Under the pieces are notes generated by a model, which saw only the letters and a list, made by a program, of their open reading frames with translations, ran no database searches and was not told the DNA's origin. Positions 45,677-56,132 of a stretch of 64,000 bases of DNA are shown in pieces. The DNA is from Dugong dugon. Its lineage: Eukaryota > Chordata > Mammalia > Sirenia > Dugongidae. The stretch lies in contig CM057472.1 of NCBI GenBank assembly GCA_030035585.1, positions 91,323,601 through 91,387,600 on the forward strand. The letters run 5' to 3'. Each line of letters starts with the position of its first letter. Positions within the stretch are counted from its first letter, which is position 1. Position numbers and translations under genes: made by a program.

Positions 45677-45844
45677 CCAAAAAACAAAACCCATTGCTAT
45701 TGAGTCAATGCTGACTCATAGCGACCCCTATAGAATAGGGTAGAACTGTCCCATAGAGTTTCCAAGGAGCACCGTGGATTCGAACTGCAGACCTTTCTTT
45801 TATTAGCAGTCATAGCTCTTAACCACTGTGCCACCAGGGTTTCC
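45677..45844 (-). mobile_element. AfroSINE, antisense, with target duplication
   Basis: Full-length short-subtype copy (tail cattgctattgagtcaatgctgactcatagc, head ttaaccactgtgccaccagggtttcc). It is flanked by an 11-bp perfect repeat tcatctaattt at 45666-45676 and 45845-45855. It splits the L2. Confidence 0.95.
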
Positions 45845-46462
45845 TCATCTAATTTACTCAGCCCAAAATTATGCCTGTCAAAATAAATGGTGCCATCAGT
45901 TGCTCAGACGAAGAATACAGAATTTGATTTTGATTTATATTTTATTGTTCCATCTCATGCCATATCCAACTGATTCTACCTCCAAAAAAAAACTTAATTC
46001 TTACCATCTTCTCAACCTCCCAATCATAGACGTATGTCACCCTTATAAAGTCTTATAACTGATTTAATTACAATTTTGCACCTGGTAGTCCCCACCCTCA
46101 GAGTTTATCAGCAATATAACAGCCAGAGCGATCTTTCTATAGGCCAGATTTGATCATATAACCCTCCTGCTTCCAATGGATTTCTATTATATGTGGATTA
46201 AATTTCCAGATCTTTACGTGATCTGGCTCTACTCTTTCCTCCTCTCCAGACACATTGGCTGTCTTTTTATTTCACATTTTCTACTGTGTCTCAGGATCTT
46301 TGGACTTCTTGTTTCTTTTTTTTTTGCTTGGAATGTCCTTCACATGATAAGAAATTAACTATCTTTCATAATTTACCACCAAGAATTAACTTCTATAATC
46401 ATCTGTCAAGTTTGCCTTAAGATTAAAAAAAATTCACTCTATTGATTAGTGAAATACATTAC

Positions 46463-46649
46463 TGTTGTTGTTGTTGTTATTAGGTGCCGTAGAATCGGTT
46501 CCAACTCATAGCAACCCCATGTACGACGGAATGAAACACTGCCCAAGCCTTCACCTCCTCACAATCATTGTTATGCTTGAGTGCGTTGTTGCAGCCGCTG
46601 TGTCAATCCATCTTGTTGAGGGTCTTCCTCTTTTTCACTGGTCCTCTAC
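46463..46649 (-). mobile_element. RTE 3' end, antisense
   Basis: The text tgttgttgttgttattaggtgccgtagaatcggttcc to gagggtcttcctctttttcactggtcctctac is the last 185 bases of RTE. An A-run follows at 46650-46662. Confidence 0.93.
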
Positions 46650-46662
46650 AAAAAAAAAAAAA

Positions 46663-47580
46663 ATACAATACTAGCCCCCTACAAAAAGAAAAATCAAAGA
46701 AAGTGCAAAAGAAGGTAAAACTAAAAATAAAATTTTTAATTCTACAAATTATTATTGTCAGTTTGTGTCAGTATCTTTCTAGATATATTTATAATTATAT
46801 GTGCAGCTGGAAGGACAAAAATAGATAGAAATAGAGAACATACTATTAGATAGAAATGCCTTTAAAATGAGACATTATTATAAATACTATTTTAATAAAA
46901 ATACTTAGCTTAATTTTACTTGAATGTCAATATAAGAAAAAATGAAATTGAAGAATGATTGAAATTGAAATAGTTGTCTTGATGCACAAACCTAGATGGA
47001 TCTTGAAACTCATCTTCTTTCTACTTGTAATATCTTATCTAAAAGCAAGATGAGCAGGTTCTCGTTTGCAAATACAGCAAAGATGCTGATAGGTCACACA
47101 GAGACAATGCATTCCCCATTAACAACAAGGCCACTTCTCTACAAGGGAGCTTCCATTTTCCCCTAGCTCATAGATGTTCCCATCACTTTGGCATTTATAA
47201 ATACGTAAAACTTTGCAAAGCTGGATTCTTTCTACTATCCTAAACTTTGAAATAATGAGATATTGGAGAATCACATGTATGCTACTCATTCTCTCCAGTA
47301 AGTTTTTTCCACAGAAGATTTTAGCTGCTGCTAGCAGTGTATGCCATGACCCCTTTGCATAACACGTTTCTCTAACATATAACATTTTATTTCCATAGAA
47401 GATTCTCCAGCTCTTAAAAAAGTGAAATGTGTATAAAAATTAGTAAGAAGTTTGTGGCCATTTTTATTTTACAACAAATAAATCTGTTTTTCAATTTTGG
47501 ACAGTATTGACTTCTTTTTTCAAAATACAATTACTTCCCTTCATGCTTCCATCACCCTATGGTTACTGCTGATTTTTATT
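46663..47580. other. Unassigned AT-rich sequence
   Basis: No gene, RNA or named repeat is recognised. Confidence 0.4.
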
Positions 47581-47582
47581 AT

Positions 47583-47667
47583 ACATACAAACACACACAT
47601 ACATACATACATACATATATATGTACATATCTACGTATGTAAGTATGTATGTACATACATATACATG
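47583..47667. repeat. (TACA)n-type microsatellite
   Basis: Repeats of acat/atac and tatgtatg/tacg, partly palindromic, directly before an AfroSINE head. Confidence 0.88.
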
Positions 47668-47827
47668 AAGTCCTGGTGGCAAAGTAGTTAACAGCTTGGC
47701 TGCTAACCAAAAGGTCAGCAGTTCAAATCAACCAAGCCACTTCTTGAAACACTATGGGGCAGTTCTACTCTGTACTATAGGGTCGTTATGAGTCAAAACC
47801 AACTGGACGGCCCTTAACAACAGTAAT
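47668..47827 (+). mobile_element. AfroSINE, sense copy
   Basis: The head gtcctggtggcaaagtagttaacagcttggctgctaaccaaaaggtcagcagttcaaatc (A and B boxes), the body ctatggggcagttctactctg, and the tail atagggtcgttatgagtcaaaacc ending cccttaacaacag. Confidence 0.95.
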
Positions 47828-47842
47828 ATGTAGATACACATT

Positions 47843-47962
47843 GTTGGGTGCCAACGAGTCAATTCTGAATCACAGCAACTCTATAGGGCAGTAGAACTGC
47901 CTCATATGGTTTCTTCGGCTGTCATCTTTATAGGAGCAGATTGCCAAGTCTTTTCTCCCACA
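47843..47962 (-). mobile_element. AfroSINE tail half, antisense
   Basis: The text tgttgggtgccaacgagtcaattctgaatcacagc to agcagattgccaagtcttttctccca. It lacks its head, which is replaced by the next antisense copy. It faces the sense copy just upstream. Confidence 0.85.
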
Positions 47963-47965
47963 TGT

Positions 47966-48163
47966 ACATCCTACTTCCGTTGAGTCAATTCCGACTCATA
48001 GTGACCCAATAGGACAGAGTCAAACTGCCCCATAGGGTTTCCAAGTCTATAAATCTTTACGGAAGCATGCTGCCACAACTTTCTCCAAGGAAGCGGCTAG
48101 TGGGTTTGAACCACTGACCTTTGGTTAGCAGCTGAGTGCTTTAACCACTGCATCACCAGGGCT
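47966..48163 (-). mobile_element. AfroSINE, long subtype, antisense
   Basis: The tail is ttccgttgagtcaattccgactcatagtgaccc. The long-subtype insert is tctttacggaagcatgctgccacaactttctcc. The head is gacctttggttagcagctgagtgctttaaccactgcatcaccagggctcc. Confidence 0.95.
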
Positions 48164-48174
48164 CCTATATATAT

Positions 48175-48212
48175 ACCCATTGCCATCAAGTCAGTTCTGA
48201 CTCACAGCGACC
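48175..48212 (-). mobile_element. AfroSINE tail scrap
   Basis: The phrase cccattgccatcaagtcagttctgactcacagcgacc only, between two (TA)n runs. Confidence 0.75.
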
Positions 48213-48257
48213 ATATATATATATATAATGATTTCCAGATTGATAGTATTTGCTTTC

Positions 48258-48592
48258 TATGCTGTTAGCTGCAGTCGAGTTGGCTCTGACTAATGGTGAG
48301 CTTATGAATAACACAGTGAAATGTTGCCCAGTTCTGCACCACTGTCATTAATTGTTGGTATGTTTGAATCCATTGTTGTGGCTATTGTCTCAATCCATCT
48401 CATTGAGGATTTCCCTAATTTTCACCGGCTCTCTACCAAACATGTCTTTTTCTAGTGATTGATCTTTCTTGATGACAAGTCCAAAGTGAGTCGAAGTCTT
48501 ACCATCCTACCTTCTAAGGAATATTCTGGTTGTATTTTTTCTAAGACTGATTTGTTCATTCTTTTGGTGGTCCCTAGGATATTAAATATTTG
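48258..48592 (-). mobile_element. RTE 3' part, antisense, diverged
   Basis: It follows RTE order (tgttagctgcagtcgagttggctctgac, gcccagttctgcacc, caatccatctcattgagg, cttctaaggaatattctggttg, gacagtttgttcattcttttgg-like) with more substitutions than the other copies, so it is probably older. Confidence 0.87.
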
Positions 48593-49554
48593 CTGCCATT
48601 TTACTTAATATCTGTAAATCACACAGTGTTTCCTATTTGTTTTAATCTGAATGGATTCAATGTTATACTATAATTTGTCTACTATTGAAACATTTTTTGG
48701 CCTTTTCCTTGTTTGGCAAAACTTACTAAGGAGTTTCTTTTAAGGTTTCCTGTGAGTTAAATACCCCAAGTTCTGTCAAGATCGAGGATGCTTTCCTATT
48801 GCCTGTCATTTAAATTTTCTTAGCAGGATGTATTATTTTAGGAGAAAAAATTCAATTTCTCTAATCTTGGTAGATCTTGCTCTATTTACTTCTGACTTTA
48901 AATATTGTAATGGAGAAATCCAAGATTAGCCCAAATTTTCCCCAGTAGTGATTCTGATTTATTTTTTTCTAATATTTGGCTAGAATGCCTAAACATTTCT
49001 TTCTTTACTGTTGAAGCTCAGTAGCTTAACTAGAATGAATTTGGTACTGGTGTTGAAGTTTTTTGCATCAAATTTTTCTGACACATGATATGTGTTTCAA
49101 TACGGTGATTCAAATTTTTCTTCATTTCTGAAAAACCATATTATATACATAATGTATCTTCTGTTTTAGTTTTCTTGGGTTCTCTATTTCATGATAACAT
49201 TTATTCTTATATTGGGTTCTCTTGTATACCTTCCATTCCTAAGGGTTCATTTTCACGTTCTTAAATTTATTTAAAATTTTAACTTACTTTCACTGTTTTT
49301 CAAGAATTGATTGTTAGTATTTTGTTGTTTTTAAAACATTATGTTTCTTAATAATTTATTTATTAGTGTTATAATGATACTTTGTCTTCAATTTCTTTAC
49401 TTTGGAGGACAATCTCATTTTCATTAAATTTTGTTTTATAAACTTACGTTTAAACTCTTGTTTTATCACATTTATATTCTTATTAAGGAGTGATACAGCA
49501 TGGAATGATCAAGAGCGTTTACTTCTGCTCTTTGAGTTATGTTTCTTCTAAGAT
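48593..49554. other. Unassigned T-rich sequence, possibly old LINE
   Basis: No gene is recognised. The T-rich texture and phrases such as ccccaagttctgtcaagatcg suggest an old antisense LINE, but I cannot assign it. Confidence 0.35.
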
Positions 49555-49690
49555 TTTTTTTTTCTTTTGCCTTCCTCTCTCCCTCTCTCCCTCTTCCCTC
49601 CCTCCATCTCCCCCTCCCTTTCTTCCCCTCTCCCTTTCTTCCTTCTTTCCTTCCTATTGCGTTCCTTCCTCTATTCCTTCCAGTATCTGG
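49555..49690. repeat. Polypyrimidine tract, (CCCT/CTTC)n rich
   Basis: About 135 bases almost wholly C and T on the plus strand. The Ser/Pro/Leu-rich frames through it come from composition. Confidence 0.88.
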
Positions 49691-50670
49691 CCTCTACTTC
49701 AGGCCCTCGTTATATAGTTTACAGAGAAAAAACAAACTGGCCTCTCATCCAGTGGAAATAGAGTTATTAAATCAATCAAAACATGTTAGAAATGGAAGAT
49801 CTGAACAAAGATGCAAATGAAGGCCTGCTGTTTTTTTGTGTTATAGCCACTTTTCTGTAACCAGAGAAATGGAGGAATGAGCAGGATAATTCACCTGAAG
49901 CAATGTTCTGGCTACTGAAAGTTTGTTTTATTTCACTCCATCTGGAAGGTGTTACATATCATTTTTCTGTGAGGAGAGGTAGGGCTATGAATCATTTCTC
50001 CAAATCAGTGTTCAACTATCTGGATTCCATTTACTCCTTTAGGAATGGAAATTACTCAGAATTATCAGAGTTTTGTCAACTCATATGTAAGACTTCAGTG
50101 AAATCACTGATAGCTTAGGGTCACTCTTTAATGAATTTGTATGTGCTGTTATTTTGCTTGTCATCATCTCATGTATTGCAAGAAGTTGTCCCCCTTTCCT
50201 AATACAATATTCCTGCCCCCTCCCCTGCCCCCACATTTTGATAGGCTTCAGAAGAGGGAAATGATCCAAAGAATTTCTTATTTTCCTGTTCAGTGCTGAA
50301 GCCTGTGCTTGAATAATATTGTTTATTTCCCATATATGAATAAGTGTCCATGTCCTCTGTGATTTGCAGGTCTGCTGCCTCCATATGCCAGGAAAAATTG
50401 CCTATTTACCTATTTCCCCACCCCTGACCCCTTACCTCATCAAATCAATCCCAACAAGGTTTGAGTGCAAAGTACTGAAAGAAAGAATGTGCCCTGCAAC
50501 TGCTATTCCCTGACTTTATATCTTTGTACTTACTCCCAGCTCAGACTCATGGGCATCCAGAGAATGTCTGGGCTGGAGAAATGCCTAGCAGTCAAGTAAT
50601 TAAAAAAACCTCTTTAGTAAAATCCTCCACCACTGCTTGGTGTTACTAAATTTGTGTTCTTAGACCTACA
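49691..50670. other. Unassigned sequence
   Basis: No gene or named repeat is recognised. Composition is mixed, with short C-rich runs near 50213-50232 and 50415-50430. Confidence 0.35.
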
Positions 50671-50843
50671 CTGGAGCTCTGATGGCACAGTGGTTAAGAG
50701 CTACGGCAATCTATGGCTGCTCACCAAAAAGGTCGGCAGTTTGAATCCACCAGTCGCTCCTTGGAAACCCTATGGGACAGTCTTACTCGGTCCTATACGG
50801 TCACCATGAGTCAGAACCAACTCGACAGCACCTAACAACAACA
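50671..50843 (+). mobile_element. AfroSINE, sense copy
   Basis: The head ggagctctgatggcacagtggttaagagctacgg, caaaaaggtcggcagtttgaatccacc, the body aaccctatgggacagtc, and the tail cggtcaccatgagtcagaaccaactcgacagcacctaacaacaacag. Its last 35 bases are almost identical to the RTE 3' terminus. Confidence 0.95.
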
Positions 50844-52419
50844 GACCTATGTGGGAGTTTCATGGGTAAGAAAATTACTGAGGCCATTATTTAAGGTTTT
50901 CTATTACCCTTGGTTTGGTTTGTGTAGATGATTTTATAGAGAGAATTTAGTTATTATAGTCGGAAGATATTCACTTATCTTTTCTTAATGGACTGACTCC
51001 TTTTTCAATCTAGAAAAAATCATGGCCATGGATGGACAATACAGATGTATGGCTTGCATGATGAATAACAAATCAAATATGGAAAAACTAATGTTTTCAT
51101 ATACCATGCACATTCATTCACCTACAGTGACCATTTTAATAGATAAGCAGGTTGTGAGTGCTCATCGTGCTCTATCTATAGACTGATAAATACTAGATCA
51201 TATTCAGTTCATGAAATGGAATAAACTACTTCCTCATAAACAGGCATCTTGTAACCTACAATGGAAAATCCCTCAAAATGGAAATATTCGGGCAGTTATT
51301 AGTTTGCTTCTGGGTTTTATGGAGTGACAATTTATAAGGATTACTATTAATGTCTATAACTTTTAACTTATTTATTGTACACATCACCAAGTATATCAAG
51401 ACTATAGAGGTATGTTTGATGAGATACTAATGACAAATAGGTCTGCTCATAATTATTAGCACCTTTATGAAAATATTTAATTCATCCTGACCACAACATA
51501 TATAGAACTCATTTTTTCCCAGAAACACCATATTAAGAACATTATTTCTCTTAAAATAATTATACCACATTTTGTCTGAGAACTTTGCCCATCTTGCTGA
51601 CCCTTTTCTGCCTCCTTCTCTCCTCAACCTCTGAACATTTTATTCTATTATACGTATCCTCTCTATTTATAAATTTGCTATGTAAGCCATCAACTTTTAA
51701 AATTAAGACATCAGAAATTCAATATGCATTTTTAGTCAGCCTCCACACCTCGATCCTTTCCTACTTAGATGTTGAGGAAGCTTTTAGAAATGTATCTTAC
51801 ACTCACACTGTCACAAGTAGTTCTTGCCTAATTCATTTTCTTTGTTTCTCTCTTTTTCTCTTTTTCATTTTCGTGTTCATGTTCAAATGTTTTTCAACAA
51901 TAAGGAAGCTGTTTTCTTTATAGCTCATAAAAAGTCTTTATTGCTACGTGTGGTCTCTTTGTCTTATTTATTTTGCTAATGTCATAAAAATTGATATGCA
52001 CACATATACTAGCTCCATATTTTATCCATTCACTGTGAGTTTTTGCAAAGTCCTTTTAGAGACTTAATTTATAAGAAGCCAACACTGTATCAAAAAAGTT
52101 CCGGACTCTGCAAGGTGCTCTAAAGCAGCCTTAATTTAATTAGCTGAATTATTTAAAAACATCCTTAGATATACAAATTTTGCTCCTAGAAATATGTGTG
52201 CTAAATCTGGCAGCAGAGGCTTAGAAGCACCTGTGCAACTTCTAAATTAAAAAAGAAGAAGAAAGAAAACCAAAAAGCTTACACAATATCAAACATAACA
52301 TGCCTTATGATAAAAATAATTAAACCTATGCTTTTGCATAAATAGTTTGAATAAAACAAGTCAAAATATAACAGCTGCTTTGGGCTTAATAGGAAATAAT
52401 AATAAATGTTAATAAAAAC
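50844..52419. other. Unassigned AT-rich sequence
   Basis: No gene or named repeat is recognised. The 112-codon frame at 51585-51923 is F/L/S-rich because of T-rich composition. Confidence 0.35.
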
Positions 52420-52612
52420 AATGACTCACAAATTTTTATTCCTTAAGGTTTACAAAATCCTTTAAGGAAAATTTTATATTTTATCCTGGGAACAACACTT
52501 TGAGATAGGTATTATTAAATCTCAAGTTTGAAAATGAGGAAATTGAGACTAATAATGGTCAAGCTATGTCACAGAGACAGGCCTGATAGCCCGATCTTCT
52601 GAATAGCAATAC
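52420..52612 (+). mobile_element. MIR-like SINE, diverged
   Basis: The series aggtattattaaatctcaagtttgaaaatgaggaaattgagact, gtcacagagacaggcctgatagcccgatcttctgaatag keeps MIR order. Confidence 0.7.
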
Positions 52613-52622
52613 TCAATGTTTT

Positions 52623-52640
52623 AAGAAAATTATAATTTCT
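52623..52640. repeat. Target site duplication, left copy
   Basis: The 18 bases aagaaaattataatttct, identical to 60364-60381. They bound the L1 insertion unit. Confidence 0.95.
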
Positions 52641-52761
52641 GGAGTTCCGGCAAAATGATGCTCTAAGTGGAACGGAGAAAGGATTGAAGTTGTCAAGGAT
52701 TTCATTTTACTTGGATCCATAATCAATGCCAATGGAAGCAGCAGTCAAGAAATCAAACAAC
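52641..52761 (+). mobile_element. Chimeric leader: L1 5'-like scrap plus RTE coding piece
   Basis: 52641-52670 reads ggagttccggcaaaatgatg ctctaag, a diverged second copy of the L1 5' end seen at 52762. 52671-52757 is an RTE thumb piece in sense (aacggagaaaggattgaagttg to gtcaagaaatcaaa). The L1 proper starts right after it with gggacttccggcaaaatgg. The RTE part differs by about one base from the piece at 41034-41161. Confidence 0.9.
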
Positions 52762-54637
52762 GGGACTTCCGGCAAAATGGCACTCTAGGCAGAAGCACCA
52801 TGCTGTCCCTCCACAGCAAAAATCCAAAAAACTAAGCCGAACAGAGAATACAACAATCCTGAAACCCTAAAACATCAACTGAAGAGATAAAGAACTCAGC
52901 CAAGCACCAAATGGAGTGAGAAAACTGACAGAGAACGGAGAGTGAGGAGAGATTCATGCAGAGGTCCCCTACCAGCTAACACAGCGCGGATCCGCCATCT
53001 TGGACTCCTTTCGGAGGCCAGCAAACAGGGGGTACGAGACAGCAGCCTCATGAAGCGTCCAGCAGGAGACAAAACAACTGGTAATTTGTGCGATATACGC
53101 TTTCCCACCCCCCACAGTTCTTCACCCTGACTTGGCCTCCTCTGCTTCCCGCAGCCACAATCTCTTGACCGGAAAACACTGGCTGCTTGGATTCCACACA
53201 CCTGAACAGACGGTTCTCTGAGTGCCATTTGTTGGCTGCTGGTGTTGCTTTTTTCCGCTTCTTTTGATTTGTTCCTTGCCTCTTGCCACCTCCCCCTCTT
53301 TTCGCTCGAGTACCTCGCTCCGTGCACCATGTTTGCTTCTTCCTGAGGGGCTACAGAGTTCCGGTAATTGGTGATATACGCTTTCCCACTCCCTACCCTT
53401 CTTCACCCACACTCGGCCTGCTCTGCTTCCTGCGGACACAGTCTCTTGTCCAGAAACACCAGCCCGCACTAGCTGGCTCCCTGAGTGTCATTGTTGGCTG
53501 CTAGCGTTGCTTTATTTTTCTGCTTCTTTTGATTTCTTACTTGCCTCTCACCACCTCCCACTCCTTTCGCTCGAGTGCCTGGCTCCGTGTGCCATCTTTG
53601 CTTCTTCCTGAGGGGCTGCGGACCTCCGTTCGAGTGTGGAGCTGCTTCCTGGTCTGGGCTGCGGCGCTGGTGGGATCCCTGGGCTTTTGTTCATTTGTTG
53701 GTTTTGAATTGTTTGTTTGTTTTCTCTTCCTTTTCTTGACTTGGGAGCACTTTCTGGCCAGGCGGACCTGCATAGCAAGGAGACTCCCCCTCAGCTTCCA
53801 CAAACGTGCAGAGGGATCCCTGCAGGCATTTCTTTTTTTGTTGTTATTTTTTTTTTTTCTGTTTTTTGTGGGGCCTTTCTTGTTCTTTTTTTTTTTTTTT
53901 TAATTTGTTTTGTTTTCTGTTCCCTCTTTTTTGCTTTTTGTCTTTCTACATTACTCAGTTTCTCATCTCTCTATATCTTCCTTCTCTTTCTCTTCCGTGA
54001 ATACCTGGAGTTGTATACCTCTACGCCTCCTAGCGAGGCTGTACTCCAACACCTGAGAGCGACTTCCCCAGACCTCATGGCTGCACTGGTGGGATCCCTG
54101 GGAACTTTGCAGTTCTTTAACCTTTCTGATTTTTATTTCTTCATTCTTTTCTTTTCTTCCTCTTCCCCTTTCTGTTTTTCTCCTTATCTCTCCACTCCAA
54201 CGGCAAGCTCCCCTAGCATTCTTTTTTGTTTGTTTGTATTTTTATGGCTCCTGTTCCTCTCTCCTCTCTCCCATATCCATCTTAGCTCCATACATAACAA
54301 TCTCCCCACTACATCCTTCTTATCTACACTGTGCCCTTGACATCACACCACTAAGCAGCACAGCCACGGCCTACTGGAACCTGCCCTGCACTGATTACCG
54401 ACCCCTCTGGTGGCTGTAGTAAGTGCCACAAACAACCCGTCCAAGTAACTCCTCTTCAGCTAGACCTGCCCAGCCATATCATATCTGAGTGACTGACCCT
54501 GCCAGTTGGAGAAGGAGACAAAAAGCATTGTGCCCACAGATGAGCAAACAACAAAGAACACACAGTCTGCCTGCTCAGACGTAGTCAAATTTTTGATTAA
54601 AAAAAAGGGAAGAAACAAACAAATCTACAATCAGTAA

Positions 54638-55745
54638 ATGAGAAAAATAACTACTGAATGCCCTGAAGACAGCAGAAAATATCAAAAACAGGACAGGATG
54701 GTTCCAGTAGGCATCCAAAATAAAACACCAGATGACTCTCTTGTGGAAGAAAATGCACTACAACTACCTGATAGGGAATTCAAATCTCTAATACTCAGAA
54801 TTCTCAAGAGCTGAGGCAAAAAGCTGACAAACAAGAGGAAAAAATAGACAAATTCATGGAAAATACAGACAAAAAATTGGAAGAATTCAGGAAAATAATG
54901 CAGGAACAAAATGCAAAAAATAAATTCACAACTAGAAATTATACAAAGACAACAATTAGAAATCCAGAAGATAAACAGCAAGATTTCAGAAATGGACGGT
55001 GTCATAGAAGGGCTGAGAAGCAGATTTGAAACCGTGGAAGACAAGATCAGTGGAATTGAAGACAAACACTTGGATATAACTCCATTTCAGGAAAACTCAG
55101 AAAAAAGAACAAAGAAAAATGAAGAGACCATGAGAGTTCTGTGGGACACAATCAAAACCAAAAATCTGCGAGTGAGTGGAAATGCAGAACAGGGGGAGAA
55201 AACAGAAAACAGAGACAGGATCATTGAAGAACTGCTGACAGAAAACTTCCCCAATATCATGAAAGATGAAAAGATGGCCATCTAAGAAGCTCAACGAACC
55301 CTAAATAGAAGAGACCCCAAAAGAAAATCACCAAGGCATATCATAATCACACTCGCCAAAACCAAAGACAATCAAAGAATCCTGACAGCAGCTCGTGAAA
55401 AACAAGAAGTCACATACAGAGGAGAAACAATAAGACTAAGCTCAGATTATTCAGCAGAAACCATGCAGGCAAGAAGGCAATGGGATGACATATATAAAAT
55501 TTTGAAAGAAAAAAAATTGCATGCCAAGAAAAATATATACTGAAAAACTATCATTCAAATTTGATGGTGAACTTAGCTCACTTCCAGATAAACAGAAATT
55601 AAGAGAATATGTAACAGTCAAATGAAACTTACAAGAATTATTAAAGGGAGTTCTTCAATCTGAGGACAAACAGCTTCAGCTCACAGGCAGAACCAAGGAC
55701 GCAGGATCATACCAGCCAGATACCAATCTAGGAAATGAATTCTAG
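54638..55745 (+). pseudogene. L1 ORF1 remnant (RNA-binding chaperone)
   Basis: ORF1p of L1 is a trimeric coiled-coil protein with an RRM and a C-terminal domain that binds element RNA. A plausible start is the ATG at 54638. That frame reads 58 codons and meets a TGA at 54812. The next piece, 54911-55285, covers the coiled coil (heptad-like IQRQQLEIQKINSKISEMDG) and the RRM start (LRVSGNAEQGEKTENRDRI). After a stop at 55283, the RRM end and CTD follow in frames with ITLAKTKDNQRIL and YSAETMQARRQWDDIYKIL, then a shifted KLSFKFDGELSSLPDKQKL stretch. It is broken in at least three places. Confidence 0.88.
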
Positions 55746-56132
55746 AGGACTATCCAAAACCAAAAGAAATAAAACAGGAAATCAGAGCAGTTAATCAGTA
55801 AATGACAACAACATCAAAACAATAAAAGAGGGAATAAATGGCATAGGTATAGAACCTTCTAATGGAGAGGAAGGCAAGGCGATACCAAGTAATGTTAGAT
55901 TGCTTCAAACTTAGAAAGATAAGGGTAAAATTCATGGTAACCACAAAGAAAGTTAACAAACATACTCATTAAAAAAAAAGAGGAAAAACATAAAGTCTCA
56001 GCAAAAACAAAACCTATAAAAACAAAAGAAATGAAAAAAAAATACACAAACAAAAGTAACTCAGCACAAGAGAATAAGAAGAACAAGGAAAACTTCAGCA
56101 CCACAAAAAAAAAAGAAAAAAAGGACTACAAG

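Larger units (their letters stand above)
45200..46425 (+). mobile_element. L2 LINE 3' region, interrupted
   Basis: The pieces read in L2 order: 45200-45460 (tctagcccttatctcttccttcagctctagac, gatctcaaacttaacatgtctgaaa), 45641-45665 (cagaactcttgatttccaaacc), and 45845-46425 (cagccagagcgatctttctataggccagatttgatcat, gtgatctggctc, gcttggaatgtccttc). Two younger insertions split it. Confidence 0.78.

Noticed and set aside
47583-48220. Direct repeats that could suggest a CRISPR-like or tandem array
   Set aside because: The repeats are AfroSINE copies and microsatellites in a mammalian context, without regular spacers.
49539-49820. Overlapping Ser/Pro/Leu-rich frames in the CT tract
   Set aside because: Simple-sequence artefact of a polypyrimidine run.
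53717-54340. 207-codon frame with apparent transmembrane segments
   Set aside because: Same L1 5' UTR pyrimidine tract. No homologous protein is recognised and the composition explains it.
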